Of a stretch of 64,000 nt of DNA, positions 44,107 to 54,200 are shown piece after piece. This stretch comes from Methylobacterium radiotolerans JCM 2831. Its GTDB lineage: Bacteria > Pseudomonadota > Alphaproteobacteria > Rhizobiales > Beijerinckiaceae. The translations under genes were made by a program, and so were the position numbers. The notes beneath the pieces are model-generated. The model did no database searches. It saw only the letters and a list, made by a program, of their open reading frames with translations, and was not told the DNA's origin. The stretch is from positions 3,891,001-3,955,000 of the forward strand of contig NC_010505.1 in assembly GCF_000019725.1 (NCBI RefSeq). Direction: 5' to 3'. The number at the start of each line of letters is the position of its first letter. Position 1 is the first letter of the stretch.

Positions 44107-44733
44107 ATGGATCTCAACTCGCGCCTGTTCGACAGCATCCGGATCAAACCGTCCTGCGACGAGCCGAAGGCCGCGGCCGAGGCCGTCTGCGAGAGTCCGG
44201 GCTGCACCCATCCGGGCCTCTACAGGGCACCGAAGGGGCGGAAGGCCGAGGGCCAGTACTGGCGCTTCTGCATCGACCATGTCCGCGCCTACAACGCCAC
44301 CTACAATTACTTCGACGGCATGAACGACGCCGCCGTGCAGGCCTACCAGAAGGACGCGATCATCGGGCATCGTCCGACCTGGGCGATGGGCGTGAACCGG
44401 ACCGGTCAGGCCAAGCCGGAGAATGAGCCGGCCCGCGACTGGGCCTACGTCGATCCGCTCGGCATCCTGCGCGGCGAGGGCGTCGGCGACGCGCGCCGGC
44501 GCGCCCGCCAGCCCGAGGAGCCGCGCAAGCCCAAACACTCGGCGACGGTGCGCCGCGCCCTCGACGTGATGGGCCTCGAGGAGGGGGCGGACTCGGCCGC
44601 CATCAAGGCGCAGTACAAGGTGTTGGTGAAGCGCTTCCACCCCGACGCCAACGGCGGCGACCGGTCGTTCGAGGAGCGCCTGCGCGACATCATCCGCGCC
44701 CACGACGTGCTCCGCGCGGCCGGTCTCTGCTGA
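44107..44733 (+). CDS. J-domain (DnaJ-like) protein
   Basis: A 208-residue protein with an unusual C-terminal J domain. [36 protein letters not shown] contains the HPD tripeptide needed to stimulate DnaK (about residue 178). The N-terminal part has a CxxxxC-His type arrangement ([19 protein letters not shown], then WRFCIDH) that could bind a metal. It has no Gly/Phe or zinc-finger region of a true DnaJ, so it is a specialised co-chaperone. It lies 208 bp upstream of cobS. Confidence 0.88.
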   Translation: MDLNSRLFDSIRIKPSCDEPKAAAEAVCESPGCTHPGLYRAPKGRKAEGQYWRFCIDHVRAYNATYNYFDGMNDAAVQAYQKDAIIGHRPTWAMGVNRTGQAKPENEPARDWAYVDPLGILRGEGVGDARRRARQPEEPRKPKHSATVRRALDVMGLEEGADSAAIKAQYKVLVKRFHPDANGGDRSFEERLRDIIRAHDVLRAAGLC

Positions 44734-44793
44734 GCGGCACGAACGATGCACGCCGGTTCGCAGCCAGGATAGGGCAAACCGCGCGGGGCGACC

Positions 44794-44799
44794 CTATAT
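44794..44799 (+). promoter_or_regulatory. Possible -10 element (CTATAT) for cobS
   Basis: CTATAT equals the -10 hexamer common in alphaproteobacterial housekeeping promoters. It lies about 145 bp upstream of cobS and I see only a weak -35 (AGGGCA-like) at 17 bp. Low confidence. Confidence 0.25.
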
Positions 44800-44941
44800 G
44801 GGATCCATGCCGGTCGGTGGCGCGCGAGCGCGCCGCCGTCTAAGGATGGCTCCGCCCCGCCGCGGAGGCCCGGCTCGACGTTCTTCCGCGCGGATGCTTC
44901 ACTGTTTGGGAGTGGAGCGCCCGCGCCTCACGAGGTTCCGA

Positions 44942-45925
44942 ATGCTCTCTGACGCTACGCCCGCCGCGCTGCCCGATCGCACCGTCTCCGTCCGCGATGT
45001 CTTCGGCATCGACCTCGACCTCAAGGTCCCGGCCTTCGCCGAGCCCGAGGAGCACGTGCCGGATGTCGACCCGGACTACATCTTCGACCGGGAGACGACG
45101 CTGGCGATCCTGGCCGGCTTCGCCCGCAACCGTCGCGTGATGGTCACCGGCTATCACGGCACCGGCAAGTCGACCCACATCGAGCAGGTGGCCGCCCGGC
45201 TGAACTGGCCGTGCATCCGGATCAACCTCGACAGCCACGTCTCGCGCATCGACCTCGTCGGCAAGGACGCCATCGTCCTGCAGGACGGCAAGCAGGTCAC
45301 CGCCTTCCAGGACGGCATCCTGCCCTGGGCGCTGCAGAACAACGTCGCCCTCGTGTTCGACGAGTACGATGCCGGCCGCCCGGACGTGATGTTCGTGATC
45401 CAGCGCGTGCTGGAACTCTCGGGCCGGCTGACGCTGCTCGATCAGAAGCGCGTGATCCGCCCGCACCCGGCCTTCCGGCTGTTCGCCACCGCCAACACGG
45501 TGGGCCTGGGCGACACGTCGGGCCTCTATCACGGCACGCAGCAGATCAACCAGGGCCAGATGGACCGCTGGTCGATCGTCACCACGCTCAACTACCTGCC
45601 GCACGACCGCGAGGTCGACATCGTGCTCTCGAAGGCGACCCATTACCGGGGCGACCAGGGCCGCGACATCGTCAACCGGATGGTGCGCGTGGCGGACCTG
45701 ACCCGCAACGCCTTCATGAACGGCGACCTCTCGACCGTCATGAGCCCGCGCACGGTGATCACCTGGGCCGAGAACGCCGACATCTTCAAGGATATCGGCT
45801 TCGCGTTCCGGGTGACCTTCCTCAACAAGTGCGACGAGCTGGAGCGGACGCTGGTGGCCGAGTTCTACCAGCGCGCCTTCGGCAAGGAGCTGCCCGAGAG
45901 CGCGGTGAACGTCGCGCTGAGCTGA
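44942..45925 (+). CDS. cobS: Cobaltochelatase subunit CobS (aerobic B12 pathway)
   Basis: AAA+ ATPase subunit that, with CobT and CobN, inserts cobalt into hydrogenobyrinic acid a,c-diamide. The 327-residue protein has Walker [14 protein letters not shown] (about 66-78), Walker [14 protein letters not shown] (about 135-147) and sensor [21 protein letters not shown]. The N-terminal [14 protein letters not shown] is CobS-specific. Start at [10 protein letters not shown]; upstream frame is not conserved. cobT normally follows directly, but here a DUF29 gene lies between. cobN is not in the window. Confidence 0.96.
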   Translation: MLSDATPAALPDRTVSVRDVFGIDLDLKVPAFAEPEEHVPDVDPDYIFDRETTLAILAGFARNRRVMVTGYHGTGKSTHIEQVAARLNWPCIRINLDSHVSRIDLVGKDAIVLQDGKQVTAFQDGILPWALQNNVALVFDEYDAGRPDVMFVIQRVLELSGRLTLLDQKRVIRPHPAFRLFATANTVGLGDTSGLYHGTQQINQGQMDRWSIVTTLNYLPHDREVDIVLSKATHYRGDQGRDIVNRMVRVADLTRNAFMNGDLSTVMSPRTVITWAENADIFKDIGFAFRVTFLNKCDELERTLVAEFYQRAFGKELPESAVNVALS

Positions 45926-45942
45926 CCCGCATGGAGGACGCG

Positions 45943-46437
45943 ATGGCGCATCCGGCCCCCGCGCGCGAGGACGCCCCGGCGACTGCGCATGCCCGGGGAC
46001 GGACGCGCCACGCGGACGATCTCTACACCTGGGTTCAGGAGCAGGTGGCACTGCTCCGCGCCGGCCGGGTGGACGCGCTCGACCTCGACAACATCGCCGA
46101 GGAGCTGAGCGACGTGGGCCTGAGCGAGTATTACCGGCTCCAGAGTGCGGTCGAAATCATTATCCTTCACATGCTGAAGTGGGACCATCAGCCGGAACGG
46201 CGAAGCCGCAGTTGGGCACTCAGCATCGCCGAGCATCGGGAGCGCGCCACGATCCAACTGCGGAAGAGCCCGGGCCTGAAGTCGAGCCTCAATGAGATTC
46301 GGCACGACAGCTTCCGGCTCGGTCGCCTCGGGGCAGCCCGGCAGATGAAGCGCTCGCCCAAAACCCTGCCCGCGGACTGTCCCTACAGCTGGGATGAGAT
46401 CCTGAACCGCCCCTTCGCGTTCGAGGACGACCGGTAG
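45943..46437 (+). CDS. DUF29 family protein inserted between cobS and cobT
   Basis: A 164-residue DUF29 protein: [67 protein letters not shown] and [10 protein letters not shown] are the family's typical helical blocks, with PYSWDEIL near the end. DUF29 proteins have no proven function and are frequent in cyanobacteria and alphaproteobacteria. The ATG at 45943 follows GGAGGACGCG; an in-frame ATG at 45931 is the alternative. Short gaps on both sides (17 bp and 5 bp) mean it is co-transcribed with cobS and cobT. Confidence 0.88.
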   Translation: MAHPAPAREDAPATAHARGRTRHADDLYTWVQEQVALLRAGRVDALDLDNIAEELSDVGLSEYYRLQSAVEIIILHMLKWDHQPERRSRSWALSIAEHRERATIQLRKSPGLKSSLNEIRHDSFRLGRLGAARQMKRSPKTLPADCPYSWDEILNRPFAFEDDR

Positions 46438-46442
46438 CGCTG

Positions 46443-48347
46443 ATGTCCATCTCCAACCGCAAACCCGGCGAGCGCCGCGAACCCGTGGCCGAGCCCCTGA
46501 AGCGCTCGGTGGCCGGGTGCCTGCGCGCCATCGCCCGGCGCTCCGAGGTCGAGGTCACCTACGCCACCGACCGGCCGGCGCTGACCGGCGACAAGGCCCG
46601 CCTGCCCGAGCCCCCGCGCAAGCTCTCGGCGCAGGACGTCGCGGTGCTGCGCGGCAACGCCGACGCCATGGCGCTGCGGCTCGGCTGCCACGACGTCGCC
46701 GTCCACCGCCGCCTCGCCCCCGAGAACAGCGCCGCCCGGGCGGTCTATGACGCGGTGGAGCAGGCGCGCGTGGAGGCGATCGGCTCGCGCCGGATGGCGG
46801 GCGTCGCCAGCAACATCTCGGCGATGCTGGAGGACCGCTATCACCGGGGCGGCAAGTACGAGACCATCACCGACCGGGCCGACGCCCCGATGGAGGACGC
46901 CGTCGCCCTGATGGTGCGCGAGCGCCTGACCGGCCAGAAGCCGCCCGAGGCCGCCACCAAGATCGTCGATCTGTGGCGGGAGCACATCGAGGCCAAGGCC
47001 GGCCCGAACCTCGACGGGCTGCTCGGCTCGATCGAGGACCAGCGCAAGTTCGCCCGCTCGGTGCGCGAGCTCCTCACCTCCCTCGACATGTCGGACGAGA
47101 CGCCGTTCGACGCCGAGGACGACGAGAACGACGACGAGAACGACGCCCAGGACGACGAGCAAAACCCCAGCGAGGGCGATTCGGAGGAGAAGAGCCAGGG
47201 CGAGCGCGCCGAGATCGAGACCTCCGAGGAGGCCTCCGACGAGATCGAGGAGGGCGCGCAGGAATCCGCCGACGCGCCGTCCGGTGAGTTGCCCGAGGAG
47301 GCCGAGGACGCGGAGTCGGAGGAGGCGTCGGAGGCGTCGCGCCCGCCGCAGCGGCAGGGCAACGAGGCGCGCGGGCCCGAGTACAAGGTGTTCAATCCGC
47401 GGTTCGACGAGGTCATCCACGCCGAGGAGCTGTGCGACGCCGACGAGCTGTCGCGCCTGCGCTCCTACCTCGACAAGCAGCTCTCGCATCTGCAGGGCGT
47501 GGTCGGCCGGCTCGCGAACCGGCTGCAGCGGCGATTGCTCGCCCAGCAGAACCGCGCCTGGGATTTCGACCTGGAGGAGGGTCAGCTCGACCCAGCGCGG
47601 CTGGTCCGCGTGGTCATCGACCCCTACCAGCCGCTCTCCTTCAAGCAGGAGAAGGACACGAATTTCCGCGACACGGTGGTGACGCTGCTCCTCGACAATT
47701 CGGGCTCCATGCGCGGCCGGCCGATCACCGTGGCGGCGACCTGTGCCGACATCCTGGCGCGGACGCTGGAGCGCTGCGGCGTGAAGGTGGAGATCCTGGG
47801 CTTCACCACCCGGGCCTGGAAGGGCGGCCAGAGCCGCGAGGCGTGGCTCGCCGCCGGCAAGCCGCCGAATCCCGGGCGCCTGAACGACCTGCGCCACATC
47901 GTCTACAAGTCGGCCGACGCGCCCTGGCGGCGCGCGCGCAAGAACCTCGGGCTGATGATGCGCGAGGGGCTGCTCAAGGAGAACATCGACGGCGAGGCGC
48001 TCGACTGGGCGCACAAGCGCCTGCTCGGGCGGCCGGAGCAGCGCAAGATCCTGATGGTGATCTCCGACGGCGCGCCGGTGGACGACTCGACCCTGTCGGT
48101 GAATGCCGGCAACTACCTCGAGCGGCACCTGCGCTGGATGATCGAGGAGATCGAGACGCGCTCGCCCGTGGAGCTCCTCGCCATCGGCATCGGCCACGAC
48201 GTGACCCGCTACTACCGCCGCGCCGTGACGATCATCGACGCCGAGGAGCTCGGCGGGGCGATGACCGAGAAGCTGGCCGAGCTGTTCGAGGAGGACGGCG
48301 CGGCGCCGACCGGCCGCATGCTGCGCGCGGCGGGCGGGCGGCGCTGA
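46443..48347 (+). CDS. cobT: Cobaltochelatase subunit CobT
   Basis: Partner of CobS in the aerobic cobaltochelatase. The 634-residue protein has the CobT N-terminal domain ([30 protein letters not shown]). A long, very acidic linker (about residues 215-300, mostly Glu, Asp and Ser) follows. The C-terminal von Willebrand A domain carries the MIDAS motif [13 protein letters not shown] near residue 418 and [12 protein letters not shown]. The length agrees with CobT from Rhizobiales. It starts 5 bp after the DUF29 gene. Confidence 0.96.
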   Translation: MSISNRKPGERREPVAEPLKRSVAGCLRAIARRSEVEVTYATDRPALTGDKARLPEPPRKLSAQDVAVLRGNADAMALRLGCHDVAVHRRLAPENSAARAVYDAVEQARVEAIGSRRMAGVASNISAMLEDRYHRGGKYETITDRADAPMEDAVALMVRERLTGQKPPEAATKIVDLWREHIEAKAGPNLDGLLGSIEDQRKFARSVRELLTSLDMSDETPFDAEDDENDDENDAQDDEQNPSEGDSEEKSQGERAEIETSEEASDEIEEGAQESADAPSGELPEEAEDAESEEASEASRPPQRQGNEARGPEYKVFNPRFDEVIHAEELCDADELSRLRSYLDKQLSHLQGVVGRLANRLQRRLLAQQNRAWDFDLEEGQLDPARLVRVVIDPYQPLSFKQEKDTNFRDTVVTLLLDNSGSMRGRPITVAATCADILARTLERCGVKVEILGFTTRAWKGGQSREAWLAAGKPPNPGRLNDLRHIVYKSADAPWRRARKNLGLMMREGLLKENIDGEALDWAHKRLLGRPEQRKILMVISDGAPVDDSTLSVNAGNYLERHLRWMIEEIETRSPVELLAIGIGHDVTRYYRRAVTIIDAEELGGAMTEKLAELFEEDGAAPTGRMLRAAGGRR

Positions 48348-48442
48348 TCGCCGGTCCGACCTAGCCGCTGCTCTGGCTCTCGGGCCGTCCGATCCGGGGC
48401 CTCATCCCGAGGCGCCCGAGCGCCGCGACTGACGCGTCCCTA

Positions 48443-48534
48443 CCGTCACCGCGAGCGAAGCGCAGTGATTTAGGGCGCCCCGACCCCGGTGGGCGCAGCG
48501 CCACTGGTCTGCTTCGCTCCGCCCGCGATGACGG
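48443..48534. repeat. Dispersed palindromic repeat, copy 2 (CCGTCATCGCGAGCG family)
   Basis: The left arm CCGTCACCGCGAGCGAAGCG (48443 on) and the reverse complement of the right arm, CCGTCATCGCGGGCGGAGCG (48505-48534), are related to each other and to the arms of the copy at 7659-7751. Both copies are about 92 bp long and intergenic. Confidence 0.65.
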
Positions 48535-48607
48535 CGGCGTCGGAGGCATCGACCGGAGACGGTATGCATGGGACTGTCCGGATCAGTCTGCCTGTCGCGC
48601 AAGCGGA

Positions 48608-48638
48608 AACCGCCGCGGCCCCGAGGGCCACGGCGGTT
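48608..48638 (-). terminator. Probable rpmB terminator hairpin
   Basis: AACCGCCGCGGCC (48608-48620) and GGCCACGGCGGTT (48626-48638) pair with one mismatch around a 5-nt loop, 37 bp beyond the rpmB stop. In the minus-strand transcript the stem ends in GGTTTCC, a weak T-run. Confidence 0.5.
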
Positions 48639-48674
48639 GAAACCATCCGGTCAGGAACGGTGAAGCCCGACGAC

Positions 48675-48977
48675 TCAGGCCGCGGCGGCCGGGGTCTCGG
48701 CGAGCTTCTTGTGGATCTCGCGCTTCAGGAGGCGCGCGGTCTGCGACAGGTCGCCCTCGCCGGCCTTGATCAGGAAGGCGTCGAGGCCGCCGCGGTGCTC
48801 CACCGAGCGCAGGGCGTGCGCGGTGACCCGCAGGCGGACACGCTTGCCCAGCGCGTCGGACTGAAGGGTGACGTTGCACAGGTTCGGCAGGAACCGGCAC
48901 TTGGTCTTGCGGTTCGAGTGGCTCACGAGGTGGCCGACCTGAACGGCCTTGCCGGTGAGTTCGCAGCGGCGCGCCAT
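48675..48977 (-). CDS. rpmB: 50S ribosomal protein L28
   Basis: A 100-residue ribosomal protein. [40 protein letters not shown] is the classic L28 N-terminus, with the alphaproteobacterial C-terminal extension ([14 protein letters not shown]). It is transcribed alone from a promoter in the divergent gap. The order cobS-cobT-rpmB is common in Rhizobiales. Confidence 0.97.
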   Translation of the reverse strand: MARRCELTGKAVQVGHLVSHSNRKTKCRFLPNLCNVTLQSDALGKRVRLRVTAHALRSVEHRGGLDAFLIKAGEGDLSQTARLLKREIHKKLAETPAAAA

Positions 48978-49331
48978 GATAAAAAACGATCCCGTCTCGT
49001 TCCGCCCGGTAGAGACCCGATCGCGGCCGGCGCGATCTTCGTCGCAGCGGGCGGCGCCCGTTGCGTGTTCCAGGTCCAGCGGAGTCCTGTTGAAGGCGCG
49101 AGCCTATAGGCGACGAAGGCGCGGTGCGTCAAGGTGCCGACGGGTGCCGGAGCCGCGCCCGACGCCCAACGGTCTGTTAACCACGATGCCGGGATATAGC
49201 CTTCTTCCACCTGCAGGAAGGCGCCTCTCCCCGCTCCGTGCGTCGCAGAGGACGCTGGCGAGCGGGTGTGTTCGAGAGGGCGCGTTCGAGCGAGTGTCTT
49301 GGCCCGCCCGCCCTGGGATGCGATCCGGATC
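48978..49331. promoter_or_regulatory. 354-bp divergent gap between rpmB and the DUF3108 gene
   Basis: It contains a good minus-strand promoter for rpmB at 49103-49132 and presumably a plus-strand promoter for the DUF3108 gene. I see no further gene. Confidence 0.5.
49103..49132 (-). promoter_or_regulatory. Sigma-70-type promoter of rpmB
   Basis: On the minus strand TTGACG (49127-49132) and TATAGG (49103-49108) are separated by 18 bp, close to the housekeeping consensus. The predicted transcript would have a leader of about 115 nt before the rpmB ATG. Confidence 0.5.
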
Positions 49332-50291
49332 ATGAGCGCCACGCCAGTCCGTCGGATGATCAAGCCGTTGACCGAGCCGTCGACGAAGCACGCTGTCGGG
49401 CGGCTCGCGGGCAGCCTCCTCGCGGTCGCGGCCCTCGCGGCCCCGACCGATGCCGGGGCGCGGGTGTCGCGGGCCAAGCGGGCCGCGCCCGCCGCCGCGA
49501 CCGTGGCGGTCGATTACGGCATCAACCTCGCCGGCCTCCCGATCGGCACGGCGCGCCTCGCCGGCTCCTTCGACCGCGACCGCTACATGATGGACGTGTC
49601 GGCGGTGCTCACCGGCCTCGTCGGGGCGATTACCGGCGGGAAGGGCTCCGCCCGGGCCTCGGGCAGCTTCTCGGCCGCGCCGCAGCCCGGCGCCTTCGCC
49701 ATCGCCACTCAGACGGCGAGTTCCGGCATCGCGGTGCGCATGGCCCTGGCGCACGGCAACGTCGTCCAGGCCGAGATCACGCCGCCGTTGATCGACATGC
49801 AGGACCGCGTTCCGGTCACACCGGCCAACAAGCGCGGCATCATCGACCCGGTGAGCGCCCTGCTGATGCCGACCCAGGGGCGCGGCGAGCCCCTCGACCC
49901 GGAGAATTGCAACCGGACCCTGCCGGTCTTCGACGGCGCCACCCGCTTCAACGTCGTGCTGAGCTACGCCGAGACCCGCCCGGTGCAGAAGCCCGGCTAT
50001 GCCGGCCCGGTACTCGTCTGCAACGCCCGCTACCAGGCGGTCGCCGGCCACCGCCCGGACCGGCCGGGGGTGAAGTTCATGGAGGAGAACCGCGAGATGT
50101 CGGTCTGGCTCGCCCCCGTCGAGGGGACGCGCGTCCTGATCCCGCTGCGCATCTCGGTGCTCACCACGATCGGCACCAACATCATCGAGGCCACGCGCTG
50201 GAGCCAGAGCGGCACGCCGACGACCACCGGCACGGCCGGCACCGGCGTGGCCGGCAACAGCGTCGCGCAGGCGAGCTTGGCCGGGCAGTAG
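49332..50291 (+). CDS. Exported DUF3108 domain protein
   Basis: A 319-residue protein with an N-terminal export signal (GRLAGSLLAVAALAAPTDAGA). The beta-rich DUF3108 body follows (VDYGINLAGLPIGTARLAGSFDRDRYMMDVSAVLTGLVG; TEPLDPENC-like PENCNRTLPVFDGATRFNVVLSY). It is probably periplasmic. Function is unknown; related proteins occur near envelope genes. The ATG at 49332 was chosen over an upstream GTG because it is nearest the signal peptide; the ATG at 49356 (MIKPLTEP) is also possible. Confidence 0.82.
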   Translation: MSATPVRRMIKPLTEPSTKHAVGRLAGSLLAVAALAAPTDAGARVSRAKRAAPAAATVAVDYGINLAGLPIGTARLAGSFDRDRYMMDVSAVLTGLVGAITGGKGSARASGSFSAAPQPGAFAIATQTASSGIAVRMALAHGNVVQAEITPPLIDMQDRVPVTPANKRGIIDPVSALLMPTQGRGEPLDPENCNRTLPVFDGATRFNVVLSYAETRPVQKPGYAGPVLVCNARYQAVAGHRPDRPGVKFMEENREMSVWLAPVEGTRVLIPLRISVLTTIGTNIIEATRWSQSGTPTTTGTAGTGVAGNSVAQASLAGQ

Positions 50292-50371
50292 CGCCGCCGC
50301 CCAGGCGTTTGACCGGCGGCCGGTTTCCCGGCACCTCGGCGCGGCGCGGCAGCCGCGCGGGGAGGTCAGCA

Positions 50372-50662
50372 GTGCCCAAGGGCTACATCATCGTCCGGAT
50401 GACGGTCACCGATCCGGACACCTACAAGGACTACGCCGCCATGGCCTCCGAGGCGATGCGCCGCTACGGCTGCAAGCCGCTGGTGCGCGGCGGCCGGTGC
50501 GAGGCCCTGGAGGGCGAGGGCCGTCCGCGCAACGTCGTGCTGGAATTCGAGTCCTACGAGGCGGCGCGCAGCTACTACTTCTCGCCCGAGTACCAGGCCG
50601 CGGTGGCCAAGCGCCGGCCGGCGGGAATCGGCGAGGTGGTGCTCGTCGAGGGTGTCGACTGA
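50372..50662 (+). CDS. DUF1330 domain protein
   Basis: A 96-residue protein of the dimeric alpha/beta-barrel superfamily: KGYIIVRMTVTDPDTYKDYAAMA, GGRCEALEGEGRPRNVVLEFESYEAARSYYFSPEYQAAV and GEVVLVEGVD match DUF1330 almost end to end. The GTG start has GGGGAGGTCAGCA upstream. It follows the DUF3108 gene by 80 bp. Function is unknown. Confidence 0.87.
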   Translation: MPKGYIIVRMTVTDPDTYKDYAAMASEAMRRYGCKPLVRGGRCEALEGEGRPRNVVLEFESYEAARSYYFSPEYQAAVAKRRPAGIGEVVLVEGVD

Positions 50663-50832
50663 TCGACGTCTGGGTTGCTCCCGGATTCCGCGCGGTCCGC
50701 GAAACGCCCCTGGGAGGCGCGGAGCCGGACCTCACCGCTCTCCCGGCTCGCCGTGCCGGTGGGGACGCACGCGGCGAGGCCCGCAGCCGCGCGGGTGGAG
50801 GGAATCTTCACGTTCCCGGCGATAATGCCCGG

Positions 50833-51141
50833 ATGTGCTCGCCTGCCCTCCGAATCGCCCTCGCCCTGGCCGCGCTCGCAGGCCCGGCCGCCGCACAGCC
50901 CCTGAGCGCCGGATCCGCCGATCCGGGCTGCGGCGGTGACGCCTTCTCGTCGGCCGAAGTGGTCGAGAACAGGCCGCCCCGCCGCGGTCCCCTCGTCGCG
51001 ACTCCCGACACGCTCTGCGCCGACCTCGCGCCGCAGCCGGGCACCCCGACGACGCAGATCGATATCTACCCGATGATCACGCCGCAGATTGGACCTGGCG
51101 GCGGCGGCATCCCATATGGGGGAGGACCGTACCGGCCCTAA
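50833..51141 (+). CDS. Small secreted hypothetical protein
   Basis: A 102-residue protein with a clear signal peptide (MCSPALRIALALAALAGPAAAQ). The mature part contains two cysteines (PGCGGD and TLCADL) and a C-terminal Gly/Pro/Tyr-rich stretch (GPGGGGIPYGGGPYRP). I do not recognise a family. Its end lies 90 bp before the helicase gene. Confidence 0.6.
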   Translation: MCSPALRIALALAALAGPAAAQPLSAGSADPGCGGDAFSSAEVVENRPPRRGPLVATPDTLCADLAPQPGTPTTQIDIYPMITPQIGPGGGGIPYGGGPYRP

Positions 51142-51233
51142 CGTCCCCGACGCGGCCGGCCGGTCGGACCCGCCTCCCCGCCCGCGCCGCGACGGCGCCG
51201 CGACGGCCTTCCCGCTCGAAGGAACCGCCGACC

Positions 51234-54200
51234 ATCGACGCGCTGCTCCGCCCCACGTCCAGTCGCTCGCTGTCCCGCGAGGCCCGCGCCCGCGGCGTCA
51301 CCGCGGTCCTCGGGCCGACCAACACCGGCAAGACGCATCTCGCCATCGAGCGGATGCTCGCGCACCCGACCGGCATGATCGGGCTGCCCCTGCGGCTGCT
51401 CGCCCGGGAGGTCTACCTGCGCGTCGTCGCGAAGGTGGGCCCCGAGAAGGTCGCCCTCGTCACCGGCGAGGAGAAGATCAAGCCGGACCGGCCGCGCTAC
51501 TGGATCTGCACCATCGAGGCGATGCCGCGGGACCTCGACGTGGCGTTCGTGGCCATCGACGAGATCCAGCTCGCCGCCGACATGGATCGCGGCCACGTCT
51601 TCACCGACCGCCTGCTCTACGTCCGCGGCCGGGAGGAGACCCTGCTGATCGGCTCCTCGACCATGCTGCCGCTGGTCCAGGACCTGATCCCCAACGTCCA
51701 CACCACGACCAGGCCGCGGCTCTCGCAGCTCACCTTCGCGGGGGAGAAGCGGCTGTCGCGGCTGCCCCGGCGCACCGCCATCGTGGCGTTCTCGGCCGAG
51801 GAGGTCTACGCGATCGCCGAGCTGATCCGCCGCCAGCGCGGGGGCGCCGCGGTGGTGCTCGGTGCCCTGTCGCCGCGGACCCGCAACGCCCAGGTCGAGA
51901 TGTACCAGGCGGGCGACGTCGACTACCTCGTGGCCACCGACGCGGTCGGGATGGGCCTCAATCTCGACGTCGATCACGTCGCGTTCGCGGCCAACTGGAA
52001 GTACGACGGCACCCGCTTCCGCAAGCTCACGCCCGCCGAGATGGGCCAGATCGCGGGGCGCGCGGGGCGCCACCTCTCGGACGGCACCTTCGGCTCCACC
52101 GGCCGCTGCCCGCCGTTCGAGGCCGAGCTGGTGGAGCGGCTGGAGAGCCACGACTTCGATCCCCTGCGCATCCTGCAGTGGCGCAACCCGGATCTCACCT
52201 TCGGCAGCCTGGACGGCCTGCAGGCGAGCCTCGACGAGCACCCGCGCGAATCGGGCCTGACCCGCGCCCCGATGGGCGAGGATCAGCAGGCCCTCGAGAT
52301 CCTCATGAAGGAGGACGACATCCGCGACATGGCGCGCAGCGCCCCCGCGGTGCGCCGCCTGTGGGACGTCTGCGGCGTCCCGGATTACCGCAAGGTCCAC
52401 CCGCAGGTGCACGCCGACCTCGTGGCCCAGCTCTACCGGTTCCTCATGAAGGGCATGGCGGGCCGCATCCCCGACACGTGGTTCGCCGAGCAGGTCGCGA
52501 TGATCGACCGGACCGACGGCGACATCGACACGCTGTCCCGCCGGATCGCGCAGGGGCGCACCTGGACCTTCGTGGCGAACCGTCCCGACTGGCTGCGCGA
52601 CCCAGAACATTGGCAGGGCGAGACGCGTCGGGTAGAGGACAGGCTGTCCGACGCCCTGCACGAACGCCTCGCGAGCCGCTTCGTCGACCGGCGCACAAGC
52701 GTCCTGATGCGGCGCCTGAGAGAGAACACGATGCTCGAAGCCCAGATCACCGCCGACGGTGACGTCACCGTCGAGGGTCAGCATGTCGGCCACCTTCACG
52801 GATTCCTGTTCGTTCCCGATGCCAGCGCCGAGGGGCACGAGGCAAAGACACTGAGGAGCGCCGCCGAGAAGGCGCTCGCGGGCGAGATCGAGGCGCGGGC
52901 CGAGCGATTCGCCGCGGCCGCCGATTCGACCCTCGTGCTCTCGCACGACGGCACGATCCGCTGGACCGGCGCGCCCGTCGCCAAGCTCACGCCCGGCGAG
53001 AAGCTGTTCGCCCCGCAGATCCGTCTGCTGGCGGACGACAGCCTGACCGGCGCGCATCGCGAGAAGGTCGAGGGCCGCCTCGACGCGTGGCTGAAGGCCT
53101 ACATCGTGCGGCTGCTCGGCCCGCTCATGGAGATCGAGACCGCGGCCGACCTCACCGGCCTCGCCAAGGGAATCGGCTACCAGGTGGTCGAGGCGCTCGG
53201 CGTCCTGGAGCGCTCGAAGGTGGCGCACGAGATGCGCAGCCTCGACCAGGACGGCCGCGGGGCCCTGCGCCGCCACGGCGTCCGCTTCGGCGCCTACCAC
53301 ATCTTCCTGCCGGCCCTGCTGAAGCCGGCGCCCCGCACGCTCGCGGCCCAGCTCTGGGCCCTGCGCAACGGCGGCCTCGACCAGCGCGGACTCGACGAGA
53401 TCGCGCATCTCGCCGGCTCCGGCCGCACCTCGATCAAGGTCGATCGCGAGATCGCCAAGGGCCTCTACCGCGCCGCCGGCTTCCGGGTCAGCGGCGAGCG
53501 GGCGGTGCGCGTCGACATCCTGGAGCGGCTCGCCGACCTGATCCGCCCGGCGATCGCCTACCGGCCCGGCACCACCCCGGGCGCACCGCCGGACGGCACG
53601 GCCGACGGCGACGGCTTCGTGGCCACCGTCGGCATGACCTCCCTGGTCGGCTGCTCGGGCGAGGATTTCGCCTCGATCCTGAAGTCGCTCGGCTACACGG
53701 CCGAAGCGCGCCCCGGCCCGGCCATCACGGTGCCGCTCGTCCCCGCCGCCGCCACCGCGCCGGCGGCACCGGCCGTCGCTGCCGAGGCATCCTCCGAGGA
53801 GGCCGTCGCCGCGCAGGCGGACGCCGCCGAGCCGGTCGGCGACGAGGTTCCGGACGCCGAGGGCGAGACCGCCGCCGACAACGCTCCCGCGGCCGAGGAA
53901 GCCCCGGCCGCCGAAGCCGAGGCGGCGCCCGCCGTGGGCGAGGTTCCGGACGACGCGGCCGGCGCGCCCGTCGAGGAGGCCGCCGCGACCGAGGCCTCCG
54001 CGGCCGAGGCTTCCGCGACCGACGCGCCCCACGCCGGGGCGGAGCAGCCGGCCGACGGGGTCACCGAACCCATGGCCGAGTCCATCGCCGAGCCCCCGGC
54101 CGCATCCGCCGAGGAGACCGCGCCCGAGACCGCCGCCGAGGCGCAGCCCGCCGCGGCCGACATGGCGGACGCCTCGGGTGCCGCGGGCGAGGGTGCCGCC

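Larger units (their letters stand above)
48348..48674. other. Gap between convergent cobT and rpmB
   Basis: No gene is seen. The region contains copy 2 of a dispersed palindromic repeat (48443-48534) and an inverted repeat beyond the rpmB stop (48608-48638). Confidence 0.6.
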
